A stretch of 64,000 bases of DNA from Siderastrea siderea. Taxonomy: Eukaryota; Cnidaria; Anthozoa; Scleractinia; Rhizangiidae. A model generated the notes under the pieces. That model saw nothing but the letters and a program-made list of their open reading frames with translations. It was not told the DNA's origin and searched no databases. The stretch covers positions 69,423,162 through 69,487,161 of the forward strand of contig OZ034969.1 in the NCBI GenBank assembly GCA_964030785.1, given 5' to 3'. Position numbers and translations under genes: made by a program. Shown one piece after another: positions 1-13,100 of this stretch (position 1 is the stretch's first letter; the number at the start of each line of letters is the position of its first letter).

Positions 1-571
1 AGATCAAATGAAGAATTTGATGGATGCAAACATGAAGCAAGCACAAGAGGATCGGAAAGCTTTCATTAAAGAAAACGAAGCTTTACAACGTCGCTCCAAG
101 GAAGTACAGGAAAGTAACGAAGAAAACATGAAAATGATAAAGCATCTGTCGGAGCTAGTCGCCAAGAAAGATAAAGACAAGGACGAACTTCTTCAGCGGA
201 TGAAAGATGAAGATGAAAAAGGGAAAGAGGCTTTAATACAGAGGATGAATGCCAAACACGATCAAGAGATGGAGGCAATCCGTCGCGACTTGACTGCAAA
301 GCTGGATGAAGCCTCAAAAGGTGGCGAAACAGGGTTAATAAGACGAACCAAAGATGCAGAGAATCTGCATGGTAAGATAAACCAAACATCTGAAGCTCAG
401 AAAACGGTTGAAGAACCCAGTTTTTTAAAGAAGGCGGCCAAGTTTGTAGGACGTGTAGTTGCTCCCGTGGCCGGTGCTGTTGTCTCTTTCGTCGCACCTG
501 CTTTGGCTCCAATTGCTGCACCAGTCGCTGCTGGTGTAAGTGCTGCCACTGAGTTTTGTAGCATTATGTAG
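1..571 (+). CDS. GBP-like GTPase gene A, last exon (5' truncated by window edge)
   Basis: The frame is open from base 2 and ends at TAG 569-571. The encoded piece is a highly charged coiled coil (about residues 1-135) that aligns with the last exon of gene B: both share the pattern DQM..M...M..A.E.RKAF..ENEAL. It is followed by a roughly 45-residue hydrophobic, Ala/Val/Pro-rich segment and the final residues CSIM. CSIM fits a CaaX prenylation box; Met at the last position favours farnesylation by the usual rule. Only the C-terminal tail of the protein is visible; the GTPase domain lies left of the window. The hydrophobic stretch plus CaaX box suggests membrane anchoring, as in vertebrate GBPs (inference). 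A possible ATTAAA poly(A) signal lies at 805-810. The start codon at base 8 is internal, not the true start. Confidence 0.8.
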   Translation, partial: DQMKNLMDANMKQAQEDRKAFIKENEALQRRSKEVQESNEENMKMIKHLSELVAKKDKDKDELLQRMKDEDEKGKEALIQRMNAKHDQEMEAIRRDLTAKLDEASKGGETGLIRRTKDAENLHGKINQTSEAQKTVEEPSFLKKAAKFVGRVVAPVAGAVVSFVAPALAPIAAPVAAGVSAATEFCSIM

Positions 572-1372
572 CAGCTTTGACAAGGGAAGGGGGGAAGGGG
601 GGATTTTCCAGGAAAAAGAGTTTCTTAGATTTGTCATGTATATTTATTGCTGACATGAGTACAATGCTGCGTGTATATTGCCAGGCCATTCTATTGGAAG
701 TTTGGACGAAAGTCCCCGTTTGTCTTGTAACTTTTTAAAATTAGCTCTGAAGTTTGTTCATTTGATGATTACATGAATTAGTTTGAACATAACCTTTAAC
801 GTTTATTAAACATCTGAATTATTCTCATTTTTCCTGAAGCTTGTATGGGCGTTTGTCATCTGATACTCACTGGAGTTCAAAAGATGAAGGGGAAAGGAAA
901 AAAGAAATAACCTATTTCCAATAGTCGAGTTAGGTCACTGTGGATAATACCTATTGCCTAGATCGAATATATAGATTTAGCCAAGCCTAAAAGCGGAGCT
1001 CCCAAGGAATAAGCTGGTGTTCGTTTTCTCAAGAATAGTCCTGAAACTTTTCGGTCCCAAATATATTTCAAGGCTTTTTTTGGCTCGTTCTCTTTCAAAA
1101 AATGTTTCTCAAAAAGCCTGAGAGTGTTTTGAATTGTCTTCCAATATCCTGGGGATCTGTTCTGTGAATCCGAGCTCGAAAGGTCATTCTAGAGGCTGAG
1201 CACAGCTTGATTATATATTTTTTCGGGCATCAAATTGAACACTTATTTTACTCACGAGCCGTCTTGCTTGGTTTTTGCAATGTTTCCATAGCCCGTCATT
1301 AGTGTCAAGGCTTGTCAAATCTCCTTGGATTATTGGTTGTTCGTTTGAATGAACTTGAAACGGTGCTCATTT

Positions 1373-1403
<31 letters not shown>

Positions 1404-2901
1404 GAAAATATGGCATTCTCCATCCTGTGGTGTAGGATAGTATTCCATCTCAAGACTATTGAAGTTAGCCATGTTAACCACAAACATTTCTTTCTTGATC
1501 ATCAAGTTCGAAATGCTTTTGGCGTTCCTAATTCGAGCAGTATGCAGGAAGCGTGTCACAAATTAGCTATTGAATATGAGCCACGAGCCTCCGGTTAGCT
1601 CAGCGGTTAGGGACGCCGACCGGTGTTCGGATGGTCATCAGGGTACGATTTCTATCGGGCATGCACCCAGATTTTTCTGTGCCCCACGCTGGTGACAAAC
1701 TAAATCCTGACTAAGTCAGTTCTCAGTGTTTCACCCATGATATTCCTTTTGGACACAGTTAGGGAATCGAAAACATGTGATTAGGCTCCAGGTCAAACAC
1801 TTTTGGCTCGGGGAGCATGAAACGCACTCGACGTCAGGGTAACAAGGAGCACTGCTAAAATTTGTCGTGATCACAGGTTAACGAACCGGAGCGTCTTAGA
1901 TGTAGGGATAAACTCCACCGCCCTAACCTGCGATCGGGCCGAATTTTAGCATCGCTCTTACATTCTCTTACATTGGTCGCTCGCTAAAATTGGGACTGAT
2001 ACAACCTCTCACAGGACCTTGTGCCGGCGGCCAAATTTTGGCCGCGGGATTCTCGCAATCTTATTAGCCCTTTAACAATAGAGCTGTCAACGGAAGTAAA
2101 TTTTCTACGAGTTTCGATCCGACCACCATCGCCAAGGAACAAGTCTGCCGAGGTAAATGTGTCGCTCTAAGATATTCTTGTCGTTCTAGGAGAATTGTCA
2201 TCATTTCTTTCTCTCCTGAGAATGGCGTTCGGTTTGACGCAAGCTATCCCTCACTGGGAGCAAAGAAGTACAGCAGCATTGAAGTATGTATCCCGTTTTA
2301 TCGCATCGTGTCTCGAAAGTTTCATTTGAAGGCTTTCAGCTAACTATTGAAAATATAAACAGAGTAGTGGTTGTTTCCGCGTTTTACGAAACAAAGCGAA
2401 CAGCAGAGGGACTAGTATCTTTCGCCAAGAGTGATCAACAAGTGAACCGATAATTCGGTAAACTTAACGGTAACTTAAACCGATGTTTAGCGAGAGCAGG
2501 CAATCGGCGAGATGCTGTATTTGTTTTTACCTAAGTAATGAAGACTTTCAGTTCATTCATTCAGTGTTACTAATGTCGTTTTATTGATCTCTGACACTGG
2601 TATTAAAGGATCTGGCTAGTTTTATAATAAATGTTCTTCGTTTTAAAATTCGCTGCTGTTAAGAGATAAAATTCGCTGCTTCTCAAATATTTCACGGCAC
2701 TTCTGGAACTAAATTAAATTACAAAATACTCGTTTGTTTATTAACGGTTTTATTGATTTCTTATTCTAAAGAATGAAACTGAAGGTATTTCTCTTAATTT
2801 CCCAAGGTTTCTTTCGCAGAAAATCGGTGACAATTTCGTGGAGAATATTTCCAGATACCACCTGAAATGAGAAAGGATTTAAGCATTCAGCATATTTTGC
2901 G
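572..2901. other. Intergenic DNA downstream of gene A
   Basis: No convincing gene is seen. The stretch contains a CAA microsatellite near 1374-1403 and a tRNA-like SINE head near 1588-1665, described separately. Open frames of about 60 codons on both strands at 1371-1598 overlap the microsatellite and have no recognisable domain. Confidence 0.5.
1588..1665 (+). repeat. tRNA-derived SINE-like head
   Basis: The sequence contains a good RNA polymerase III A-box-like stretch (GGTTAGCTCAGCGGTTAGG) followed about 40 nt later by a degenerate B-box-like stretch (GGGTACGATTTC). This is the arrangement of tRNA-derived SINEs. The body and tail of the element could not be delimited. It could also be chance similarity, because the B box is poor. 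Confidence 0.4.
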
Positions 2902-4785
2902 TAGTTACTAAAAGAAGGAATGAGCTATAATGACCTACAATGAGCTACAATGACCTACAATGAGCTACAGTGATCTACAATGAGCCACAACGACCTACAA
3001 TGAGCTACAATGAGCTACAGCGATCAACCACAATGACCTACAATGAGCTACAATGAGTTACAATGAGCTACAATGAGCTTCAACGACCTACAATGAGCTA
3101 CAATGACCTACAAAAAGCTACAATGAGCTAAAATTAGCTAGAAGGGGTTAATAGTATCACCATCCTTACCTTTTTATACCGTAGAAAGGTCGGTCCTGCG
3201 AGAGGAGAACAATTAGCGACCACTCGATCACTTCAGAAAATCACCGGAAGTAAACAAAGGCCGTTCTTTTAAGAATTAACGTAAGCATGCCATATTTTAC
3301 GATTTTACGTTATCTTTTAACCGGAAGTGGCCTCGATTGTTTGTCCATGACCTGTCACGGGCGTAAAAACAAACAAAAAAAAAGTGCTCGCAAGGTAGTA
3401 CAGGTCATGTGATAACGTGTCATCTTAGCACTCGTTTTGGCGCGTCAAAATATTCCCTAATTCGCACTCTAAAATGCTATTTCGAATAATAAAACAAAGA
3501 TGATGTAACAGCATAATCTGATTTATGCGGCGCTATCGAGGCAACAATAGATAGTCGTGATAGTCAGGCCGAGCTTATCACCTCGCTGTTCAGATTTTGG
3601 CCTCTTTTAATTTGCTCCTGAGCTCACAAAGGCCATTTTAAAATTTTTTCCCTCCCCGATCGGCCGGCCTGGCTCACTTCTAATCTTATTTTGTAACATC
3701 ATAACATGTATAGACGAAGTTAAAGTATTTTGGCCTTTAAGGCCCCACATGGATTATGTTCGGAAAATTGATTTTGTTGACAAGAAAATTATCAGGTTTT
3801 GATTTACAAAATAAACCGCCACCCGGTGTGGCCATTAACTTCTAAATATTGTTCTTGTTTTTATTTGGTTTGCTATTTTCGTTCTAATGGGTTTATGTTG
3901 CGCCTTCTTCAATGACAAAGTGATCTCAAGCGAGATGCGCTGCATAAATAAATAACTTTATTCCCGGAAAAAATATCATCTTTCAAGCATTTCACTTAAA
4001 CTTTTTTTTATCACAAATGTTTAAACAAGGATTACAGTAATCTTCGGGAAACAACGGCTAGCATTGGCATTCTGCGAAAGGTCCCACGCAGGGTCCCACG
4101 ATTCCTTCTTCATATCTTGGAAGGATTTTTTATTCTTTATTTTATGGCTTTGAAATGATGTCTAGTTATTCAAGGCTTATAAAACGCTGGGCATTATTTA
4201 TACACTTAATGTCATGAAGAGTACTGCACTTATATGTAGCTACGTGGACTGTCACGCAACGCTTCTCACCTGCCGCGAAAGCTGCAATCATAGAAAATCT
4301 GCAAAAATCGTAGAACATGCTGGGTAATTCTTGGACACCTTGGATAATGTTTGGTATTCTCGGAAAGTGCTTCTTACAATACGAGCACCTTACCCCTTTG
4401 TAAGTTACGCCAGTGAGCGGTCCTCAAGAAGCAATCGAGGCCACTTCCGGTTTAAAGAGAAACGTAAAATATCGAATGCTAAAGTTTTTAAAGGAACGGC
4501 CTTTATTTACGTCTGAATGCTTTTCGCTAATTATTCTCCTCTCGCGGGACGACCGACCTTTCTGCCATATAAAAAGGTAAGGATAATGATATTATTAACC
4601 CCTTCTAGCTAATTTTAGCTCATTGTAGCTTTTTGTAGGTCATTGTAGCTCATTGTAGGTCGTGTGTAGGTCATTGTGGTTGATCGTTGTAGCACATTGT
4701 AGTTCATTGTAGCTCATTGTAGATCATTATAGCTCATTGTAGGTCATTGTAGCTCATTGTAGGTCATTCCTTCTTTTAGTAACTT
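2902..4785. mobile_element. Inverted-repeat element with terminal 10-bp repeat arrays
   Basis: A left arm at about 2902-3345 reappears in reverse complement at about 4420-4785. From the outside in, each arm has a short unique end (AGTTACTAAAAGAAGGAATG), then about 200 bp of roughly 10-bp repeats alternating TACAATGAGC and TACAATGACC, then about 200 bp of matching sequence containing GAAAGGTCGGTC and its relatives. The interior (about 3346-4420) has no transposase frame. This looks like a non-autonomous foldback DNA transposon of about 1.9 kb. Arms are similar but not identical, so it is not very young. No target-site duplication was identified with confidence. Confidence 0.7.
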
Positions 4786-5254
4786 CGGCATATTTTGATA
4801 CATGACAACCTCATTATGTTCTGAATTTTCATTCAGTTTCAGCTCAGACAGAGCAACCATGTACAATACCGGAACGGGTACCTTCAAGTTAGCAATTCTG
4901 TAATTTTGAGCGCTAGTGCCTAGAAGATACATTGTAGCCGGTGATTTTCTTATTTTTGCCGACATTTGCAGGACGTCTTGCGAATTGCCGTTATGGAAAA
5001 TTTGCATACCGAGGATCGTGCAGCGGAAGAAATTTTGATTTGCCGTTTTTTTGAATGTCAATCGATCAAAAAAGTGGGCGGTAGACGTTCCGTAGAAGAG
5101 TTGTATCAGGATCTATGTTTCGTTTCGCCCTTTCCGCCTGAATGTTTCACTGTGCCCCGGGCACCGTGCGAGACGAAAATAGAGCCTGATCGCAGGTTAC
5201 CACCGCCCTTGCGGTTGTTTGCCGTTTGGTTAAAAAAGGGGAGGCTGTTAATTG

Positions 5255-5270
5255 CCCCCCCCCCCCCCCC
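5255..5270. repeat. Homopolymer C tract (16 C)
   Basis: A run of 16 cytosines that lies directly before the first interferon-response-like site. Similar G/C runs recur in the window next to inverted-repeat elements, so this may mark the end of another such element. Confidence 0.7.
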
Positions 5271-5281
5271 AAAGGAATATA

Positions 5282-6078
5282 TTTCAGTTTCAAAGAAGAG
5301 ATAATTATTCGCAAGCGAAGACAATCGCTCTGAGGGACGAATTAATACCAAACGTTGCCTAGTAAGATCTGAAGTCATTTGCAGTTGTTCTATATTGTAA
5401 GAGAACAATGGTTTGAAATTAGACAATTACAATTTCAGTTTAGATACGGTGTATGATTCATAACGCTTTAGAATTTATAATAATGGTAATGGTATAGTGA
5501 TGGTGCCAGATAGCAGAAACAGAGATTAAAGCAGTCCTTTTTGAAAACTTTATTCGCAGATGTGGTGATTAATTACACAGCGTAATTGCGACCACGGTGT
5601 TCAAAATGGAGAATAATGAAAAATAGTTGTCTCCTCTCTCTCCAGTTTATACAAGGCAAGATACGTTGTAAGGCCTAATTCAAACGTCGAACATTTCATG
5701 TGCCGGACCTAACGCGATTAAGTAAAAGCTGAGAGATCTTGATAACCAATATCACTAAACAAATAAATGTGCCCGTTTAAAACAGAGCTTGTCTTCGAGT
5801 CTTGAAGTGTTATTCCGAGAAACATAAAGATCCTGTTGCACGAATTAAAACTCGCTCACCGTGTAAACTATGCACGTTGAGTTCGTTTGTTTAAAGGCAT
5901 ATACATATATCTCATCATTAATTTCTAATCCACCTGAGCTTCCTACAACATTTCAGTTTCAGTTTCGAGGGATAAACACGTTTATTACAGTTTACAAGTG
6001 TAGAAGAAGGCGAGTGACATTTATGCATGTTCTTAGAATAGATTACGGGATTCCCCGAAATATACGTATTTCAGTTTC
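5282..6078. promoter_or_regulatory. Cluster of ISRE/IRF-type sites upstream of gene B
   Basis: TTTCAGTTTC, the reverse complement of GAAACTGAAA, occurs at 5282-5291, as an overlapping double site at 5951-5966 and again at 6069-6078. A one-mismatch copy is at 5433-5442. GAAANNGAAA is the core of the interferon-stimulated response element bound by IRF proteins, and vertebrate GBP genes are classic ISRE targets. The cluster lies 1.0-1.8 kb upstream of the gene B start codon. That it acts in this animal is inference. The stretch 4786-7105 otherwise holds no gene that I can support, and an AAAT microsatellite lies near 6858-6900. Confidence 0.45.
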
Positions 6079-7105
6079 AAATGCAGCCAACATATTCGCG
6101 AAAGGCGGAAGTCACAACACAACGAAAGAGAGACATCGTTTTTTCAGGTAAGGAGATTTATTGTTTAAACATAGCTAGGAAAGACCAACCATTAGGCATT
6201 AATTTTCGGATGAATATTATTATTTTCCATTGTAAACAAGCCTTCCATATTCCTCTACTGGTTTCCAGAAACCAGGGTCTCTCGAAGAGTTTACAGATCG
6301 CCACTCGGTCGTAGCGAGAAAGGGGGTTAGCATATCTAATACGTACACCCGTACAAAGCTTCACAGAAGTCGTGTGTGAATCCATGTAGGAATTAATGTA
6401 AAACGTGTGGAAACGCACTTGAGGGCTTGAGAAATTTGTTTTAAATATACCATTCATGAATGATGTGGCGCCGGATAGCTGAAGTAGTCCTGGGCGAAAA
6501 CAGAATTTCGAAAACGTAAATGTAGTTGTCGAAAACTGAAACTTCATTCCAGAATTTCAGTTGCTGTACGTGTGATAAGGGAAATTGAACACGGAGCTCA
6601 GCTAATAAGCGCAGGGAAGTTTTGGCAATGTTCATGCAAACTAACACCTCATGCAGGCAATTTACATAATTTATATTTCCATCGTCACACAACTTTCCAC
6701 TTCAGTAACGTCAGTATCCCGTAACGGCATCGTCCTATGGCGCGAGTTATTAACGCAACGCCATCGGTACTAGCGTTTTGTGAAAATTGCTATTTTTTAT
6801 CGCAGAAGTTGTTGGTAAAGTCTAGCTTCATTTAAGTAAGCAAAATAATATGTCTAATAAATAAATAAATAAATAAATTATTAATAAATTAATTAATTTA
6901 TAGAAACCTATGGATGGTTTAATGATATTCTATCTTTCGAATGAACCTCGATCCTTTACAAGTCCAATCGTGGGAAACGAACGTCCTCTCTTTTAAGTAC
7001 CTATATAATAAGCTTTTCAGCAATCGCGACTTTAAGTGCAGAACCGGATGACAGAATTTTTGAAACATAAACTGACCACAACTCTCACCTTGTAAATCAG
7101 GAAAC

Positions 7106-10100
7106 ATGGAATTCAGACGAAATTCGGACTTAGCAATCCCACTTTGTCTGCCCAACAACTGCCACTGGAATCCAGCAACCGGAGAATACAGCAAAACAGG
7201 GGGTGGGCGTACGTCACTTTATGTCGTCGACGAAGCTCTTCAGAAACTCAGGACCGTAAGGGGTAAGCTTGCTAAAACTCTTTTCGTTGCGTGTAGCAAC
7301 CAACAGATATGTTGGTCACAGATTCATCACCTCCTTTCGGCCTTCCAGGGTTCCTGTATTTGTCGCACTAAGAGCAGAAAAATTCAGCGTATGTCCAGTG
7401 ACGGCACGGTGGTGTAGTAACGTTGCACTTAACCTGCTGTAAATATTGAAAAAAGCTTTCTTCCTTCCAGCAATGCTTCTTTTGTTCTCGTCAAGCTTTC
7501 TTTCTTAACCCTATTCTGCTTGGGCTTTTTTTGAGTTTCTGAGCCGGGGGGGGGAGCACTTTGTGCCCTCCTATAGATCTCGAGAAGTATTAAAGCTCTT
7601 GCGATGAAACTTGGCACGTTTGTAGCACGTCATTAGCGTAACAGTTTGGGCTTGTGACGTGACAATTAGGACGTGTCATGACGTCACAATAACGTCACAA
7701 ACCCGGCATTTTGAATTTGAGGCCGTCATCTTGAATCCCAAACCTGCCGTCATACAGCTGACAATGACGTCACCAAAAAATATATTTTTTGTTCTAAGAA
7801 ACATATTTAGTCAAAAGAAGCGCACAAAAGTAGAAAAAAATTATCTTCTTCTTACAAACGGAGGGAGGAAACCTGAAAAAGACTGAAAAAAGACAGAAAA
7901 TAGTCAAAATACACTTTTGAGTAGACGGTTGCCATGGAGACGTCAATCATCATAGACACGTCATTGACACAGGAAAATTTTCTCTGATAAATTTTACGAA
8001 AAGTCACGAGGTTTGGTGATTATTCGTCTAGCCGTTTAAAAGTTATAATTCGTTAAAGTCAGCGCGGGCACCTTTCCCCCCCCCCCCCCCCCCCGCCCCA
8101 GGCCGAAAAGGGTTTTTTACGTTCAAGCATGTATAAATAAATATCACTCTACAGAATTTTTCGTCTAACATAATACACTATTGTCTAACAGAGAGCACCC
8201 AGGCAACTCTTCAAGCATTGGGAACTGTAGCTAACGCTTATTCCTCGCTTAACTGAGCTCTATTGAAAGAAGGGCTTGGTTTATATCCAGGAATGCGAGC
8301 AAGAGATGGAAGTGGGGTTGGGAGGGTGCTGATAACTGGATTGGATTTTTTAACGAGATTTGTTTGATAGAGTTGTTCTCAATTTAACCATTTTGCATTA
8401 CATTCTTTCTTTTCTTAGGTCCCGTTTGTGTAGTGTCGATCGCTGGACCATACCGAAAGGGAAAGTCCTACATTTTAAGCGAGGCGTTTGACCAACCAGC
8501 GGTTTTTCCTCTTGGACACAATTTTGACCCTGAAACCATGGGAATCTGGATGTGGGTTGTGCCACAAAAGTTTCGGGTAAGGGCGATAGGCATTCCACAG
8601 TTGTGTTTACTCCTTTCTTCTTCTTTTCTTTAATCTCTGGTATTCCTAGTAAATTCAACTTCAATTTGTATATTGCCTTTGTAAACTTACACCAGGACTC
8701 CAACGGACAAGAATGCACCGTTGTGTTACTGGATTCAGAAGGGATTGATTCTGTTAGGGGAGAAGGTTTAGATGACAATCAGATCTTTACACTCACTGTG
8801 TTACTGGCATCTGTCCTGATTTACAACTCAGCTGGCGTTCCAACGAGACACGATCTTGATGGTTTGGAGTATCCTTTTTTTTTCCAAATGCACAATTATA
8901 ATGATCTGCTGTTGCCTGAAGAGGGTTTCTTTGTATGACGAGTCAACCTACGGATGGATAACGAAAAAACCAAAGTTTTCGTTACGTTCAAGCTGTTCTG
9001 CATGGTTATGGCCTTTTAAGCTCTCATGTTTCGAAATAAAGAGAAATGGGCCCAACGAACGTTTCACACTACTGCCGAAAAAAGCATGCTACTATAAACA
9101 AAGAAACGTACAATCGAGAGAGTGGAGGATTTCCCTTACTTAGTACACCGTTCCCCTAATATCGCAATAATCTAAGTTTTGCTTGGTGAAAAATTCCTTA
9201 ATCATATGTTCAGCTTTATTGTGAAGTTGTCTCAGCGTATAAAAGTTCGTTCAAAGAACGGAGGACCGAGCATGGGAATGGGACAAGAAGACACAGAGTT
9301 TTTCCACAAAACCTTTCCATTCTTTATATGGCTTCTGCGCGATGTAACACAAGCTGTTCCTCCTGACTGCAAGGATATCAAAGAGTATTTCTTGACAAGG
9401 GTATGCATACACGTAACAAAGGTAGCTACATAGGTCAATACAAAAATCGCCAAAATGGTTGGAGATTTATCTTTTTTACCAATTTCCTCGTTTTTATTTA
9501 TAATTTACCATTTAGGTCTTTAAAGATCAAGGTTCGTCACACGGAGATCCAAGCCAGCAAGTAGCTGAAAGTATTTTACGTTTCTTTCCTGGATTCCAAG
9601 CCTTTAAACTGCCTCCTCCCACTGTCGATGATGAAGTTCTAAGAAATATAAACAGGAACAAAAGCCAGCTGAATCCTCGGTTCCTCGATGGTATTGATCA
9701 ATTTAAGAGGGTACTTTGGTCTATGTTGTCTCCCAAACACAGCTTTAATGACGGAGAGGTTGTAACTGGTGAAGGTGAGGCTCAATGCTCCTTTAACTCT
9801 CATAATTCCTGTGTTTTGTGCGTCTGTACATCTGTTGCAATCAAAGATGACTTATCAGCGTACCCTTTGCCGGTTCTGTACTTTTGTGTACAGATACGTG
9901 TGCCCTAACGTTACGAGGGCCAAATGTGCTTGTGCCTGTCGCTTTGAATTCTGGTTGTGTGTTAAATTTATCAGTATGAATGAATATAAGTACATATCCT
10001 ATCATGCAATCTTATTCTATTTGTTCTATAAATGTTGTTAATTCTCAGTCGCCTAGTTTCTTGTTTGCTGCATTAGATTAGCCACTTATCATAGATGTGG

Positions 10101-13100
10101 CCTGGGCAAATCTAAGAGTTTCAAAGGTATCCGAGATGTACTTATAAACTGGGGTACTGTTTAAGTTGAATTCTGTGTTGTGTAATATATGTTCAGGGAT
10201 TATGATTAAGGACACGAGACCATGAAGGTGACCCAATGAACCTTGCAGGACTTGCCGCTCTGGTTCAACTTTACGTGGAAGCCATCAACACTCCTGGTGT
10301 GATTCCTAACGTGCAATCAGCCTGGGAGACGTTTGTGGTAACAAAGTGTTCAGAAGCCTCTCAAGCGGCTCTCAACATTTATGACACCACCATGACTTCA
10401 GAACTGTCGGGCCAGCTGCCGTGTGATAATGATAAGATTCGACAGATCCACGAAAATGCGCTTGCGAAAGGTGTTTCTCAAATGGAAGGTGAAACGTTTG
10501 GAATATCCGCCATAACAGTTGAGAAGTACCTGCGAGAACTGACGGTATGGACTTAAAAGATTTATCAGCATTGTTTATAGGGCCAGTTTTTGATGTGTAT
10601 GTTGTTGTAGTCGTTAGAGTGAAGACTGGAGGTCTTTCAGGTTTCAATCCTGGCCTCTCCCACTGTGCTGTTCCTTTGAACAGTGATATTTTGTACTGTT
10701 AAACGTAGGTATGATAATCAACCGCATTGGGATATTCCATATTTTGGTAATTTGCAAACGATCTCTACTAGCTTCACCTCTTCCCTCTCCCAACCAAATC
10801 TACCCGAATGAAATCATATCTTTTAAACATCTTATTTAGGCGCAATAAATTAAACGTAAGAGGAAATGGGGAACCGTGGTTGGGTAGAGGGGGGTGGTTC
10901 TTAATTGTGCCTAGGACGATCAGCCATCATTGTGGCTCTAACGGAGTGAAATACTACTAAAACTGAACAAATACTGGGGAAACTGTTGAATGTACTATTA
11001 TTCCATCATAAAAGAAAAGCAACTCTACCAATTTTTCGGCCCTGCCATAGGCCGGTTACTGATTCTGCTGGGTCGGTTTGCCGATCCTGGCATGTCTGTT
11101 AAACACCAAAAATCGCCTTCGTAATTACATGGAAAAAACTCAGTCGGGCGGGCCAACAAGTTCTCATGACATGCATATTTATGTATTTATTTATTTATTT
11201 ATTTATTTCACATTGTTTCTCGTGACAGCTTGAGCTTCTGACTTTAGTCGGAGTGGGGCTGGCAGTCACCTCATGTAATACCGGCCTGAAATTCAGATCT
11301 CTCTGAAGCGAGCCAGTTCGGTTTATCAGGCCAGCCCTGCTAATGTAATCGGGTCTTTAAGGTAATTATCCTAGGTAAATCGCATTTTTAGCGATCTTAA
11401 ACATGTAAACAGCTTAATTCCTTTTTTTCTGATATAGGCTTGTGACCCGGGCCTGCACTCACATCTCCCTTTTGTTTCCCTGCAATTCTGTCTTCATGGC
11501 GGAGTAGTCTTCTAGTTCATTTGACATGTATTTGTGATTTACTCATTGGCAGGCAACGTTTGATAAAAGGTTGGGCTCTTGGCAGCTCGAAAATGAAAAA
11601 TTGACACGGGAAGCCTGCAACGGTCTTCTAAAGCGTCTGAAAGAGGAGCACTTGGATCCAATCCTCGCTCGGCTTCAAGGAGAGGAAGGGGCGAAAGTAT
11701 CATTTGAGGATATCCTTGAGGGATACAACAAGATTGAACAGGATTACAAAATTCGTGCCACTGGCGCTAAAGATGTCTGTGCTGCTGTATTCTTTGAGTT
11801 TCATCCGGTAAAAATAACCTTTTTTTTCGTACATAGAAATTACAAAATAAAACACAAACTCGTTCTTGCAGTGATTTGCGGAATTCAAACATCTTTGAAC
11901 ACTTATATGTACTAGGTACTGATGGAAGAAATGCAGCAATACTTGGGAGTATTGCGCCAACTAAAGGACTTTGACGAAAAATTAACTACAGAAATTGCTG
12001 CAAGAGCCTATCAAGAGCAGGAAAAGATGAGACTCGAGGTAAGAGTGCCAGTAAACTGCCCAAAGGGAGGCCAAAGACAGAGCCAACACCCATTTTGTTA
12101 ATTTCTTTTTTCGAGTTAAGCCGAACACGTCAACAAGAAGATCCCACTTCAACGCAACGCTTGATATGAATTCAATGTCACATAAACCTTTTAACCTTCT
12201 TTTAGCGGAGTCTTAAACGCGATCATACCACTCTGGCAAACTAATGGATTGTTTGTTTTCATAGATATGTGAAATACTTTTAAGCTTCTTATCTTGTGGC
12301 TTTTTAAAACGAAATAATTGAATTCAGCGAAAAAAAAATTAAGTAACTTCTTATTGCTTGGTTCGTGAAGGAATAGTCGTTTAGCCTTTTCATGGCGCAG
12401 AAGCGTCGTCTTCTTTAGAAACTGTAGGACTAGAATTCTAATCAAGGATCGGGTTCCACAAAAGTTTACATTTTTTAAATTCCTTATAGCTCAGAAAAAC
12501 TCTTACAAATTGGTTACTTCCTGCATGAGTTCTATGTAAGGAATCTCCCTGCATATGTAAATAGATGTGTTTCTCAATATTCAATGCGATATTACATATC
12601 AGATTATTACTTTTTTTTTAAGGAGGAGCACGCCCGTTTGAAACAGGAAAATCGCGAACGGCAGATGGAAGTAAGAACCAACTTAAGTTTAAAAAATGTT
12701 AGATACATGTTAATATGTGTTAGAGGTTGAAATCTTTTAACGTCTAACACGCGCAAACACCTAATTAAACAAAGTTATCATACAAAAATTAAAAAAACAA
12801 ACAAATGGGAAGTGATTAAGCATGCAATTCACATTCTTAAATTTTAATAATTCGCTAAGCCTTCATGCACTACGGTGTAATAGTTCAATTTTGATACCCA
12901 CTGAGCTGATATTCGGGAGCTGACTTTTTATGACGTCAGTTTTTCCCATAAATAGGTTTCCATCCCATATCCTTGGTTATTTAAGGTGTGGCGATTCTCC
13001 TTCTCTTTTTTAGCCATGACGTCATGAAAGTGACGTCATGGCTAATGTCAAAGACTAAAAGAACGGCGATATACGATATACGGTATCTGTCTTCGTCTGT

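Noticed and set aside
66..521. 151-codon open frame on the minus strand over gene A
   Set aside because: It is the antisense shadow of the coiled-coil coding exon and has no domain of its own.
2930..3130. Short-period repeat array that could suggest a CRISPR-like or satellite array
   Set aside because: The period is about 10 bp with no spacers, and an inverted partner array at 4612-4768 shows that it belongs to a foldback element.
4966..5426. Open frames around the C run on both strands
   Set aside because: Proline or glycine runs come from the homopolymer; no conserved domain or splice support.
10600..10680. tRNA-like B-box stretch (GGTTTCAATCC) in gene B intron 6
   Set aside because: No A box or cloverleaf could be recognised, so the similarity is too weak to list.
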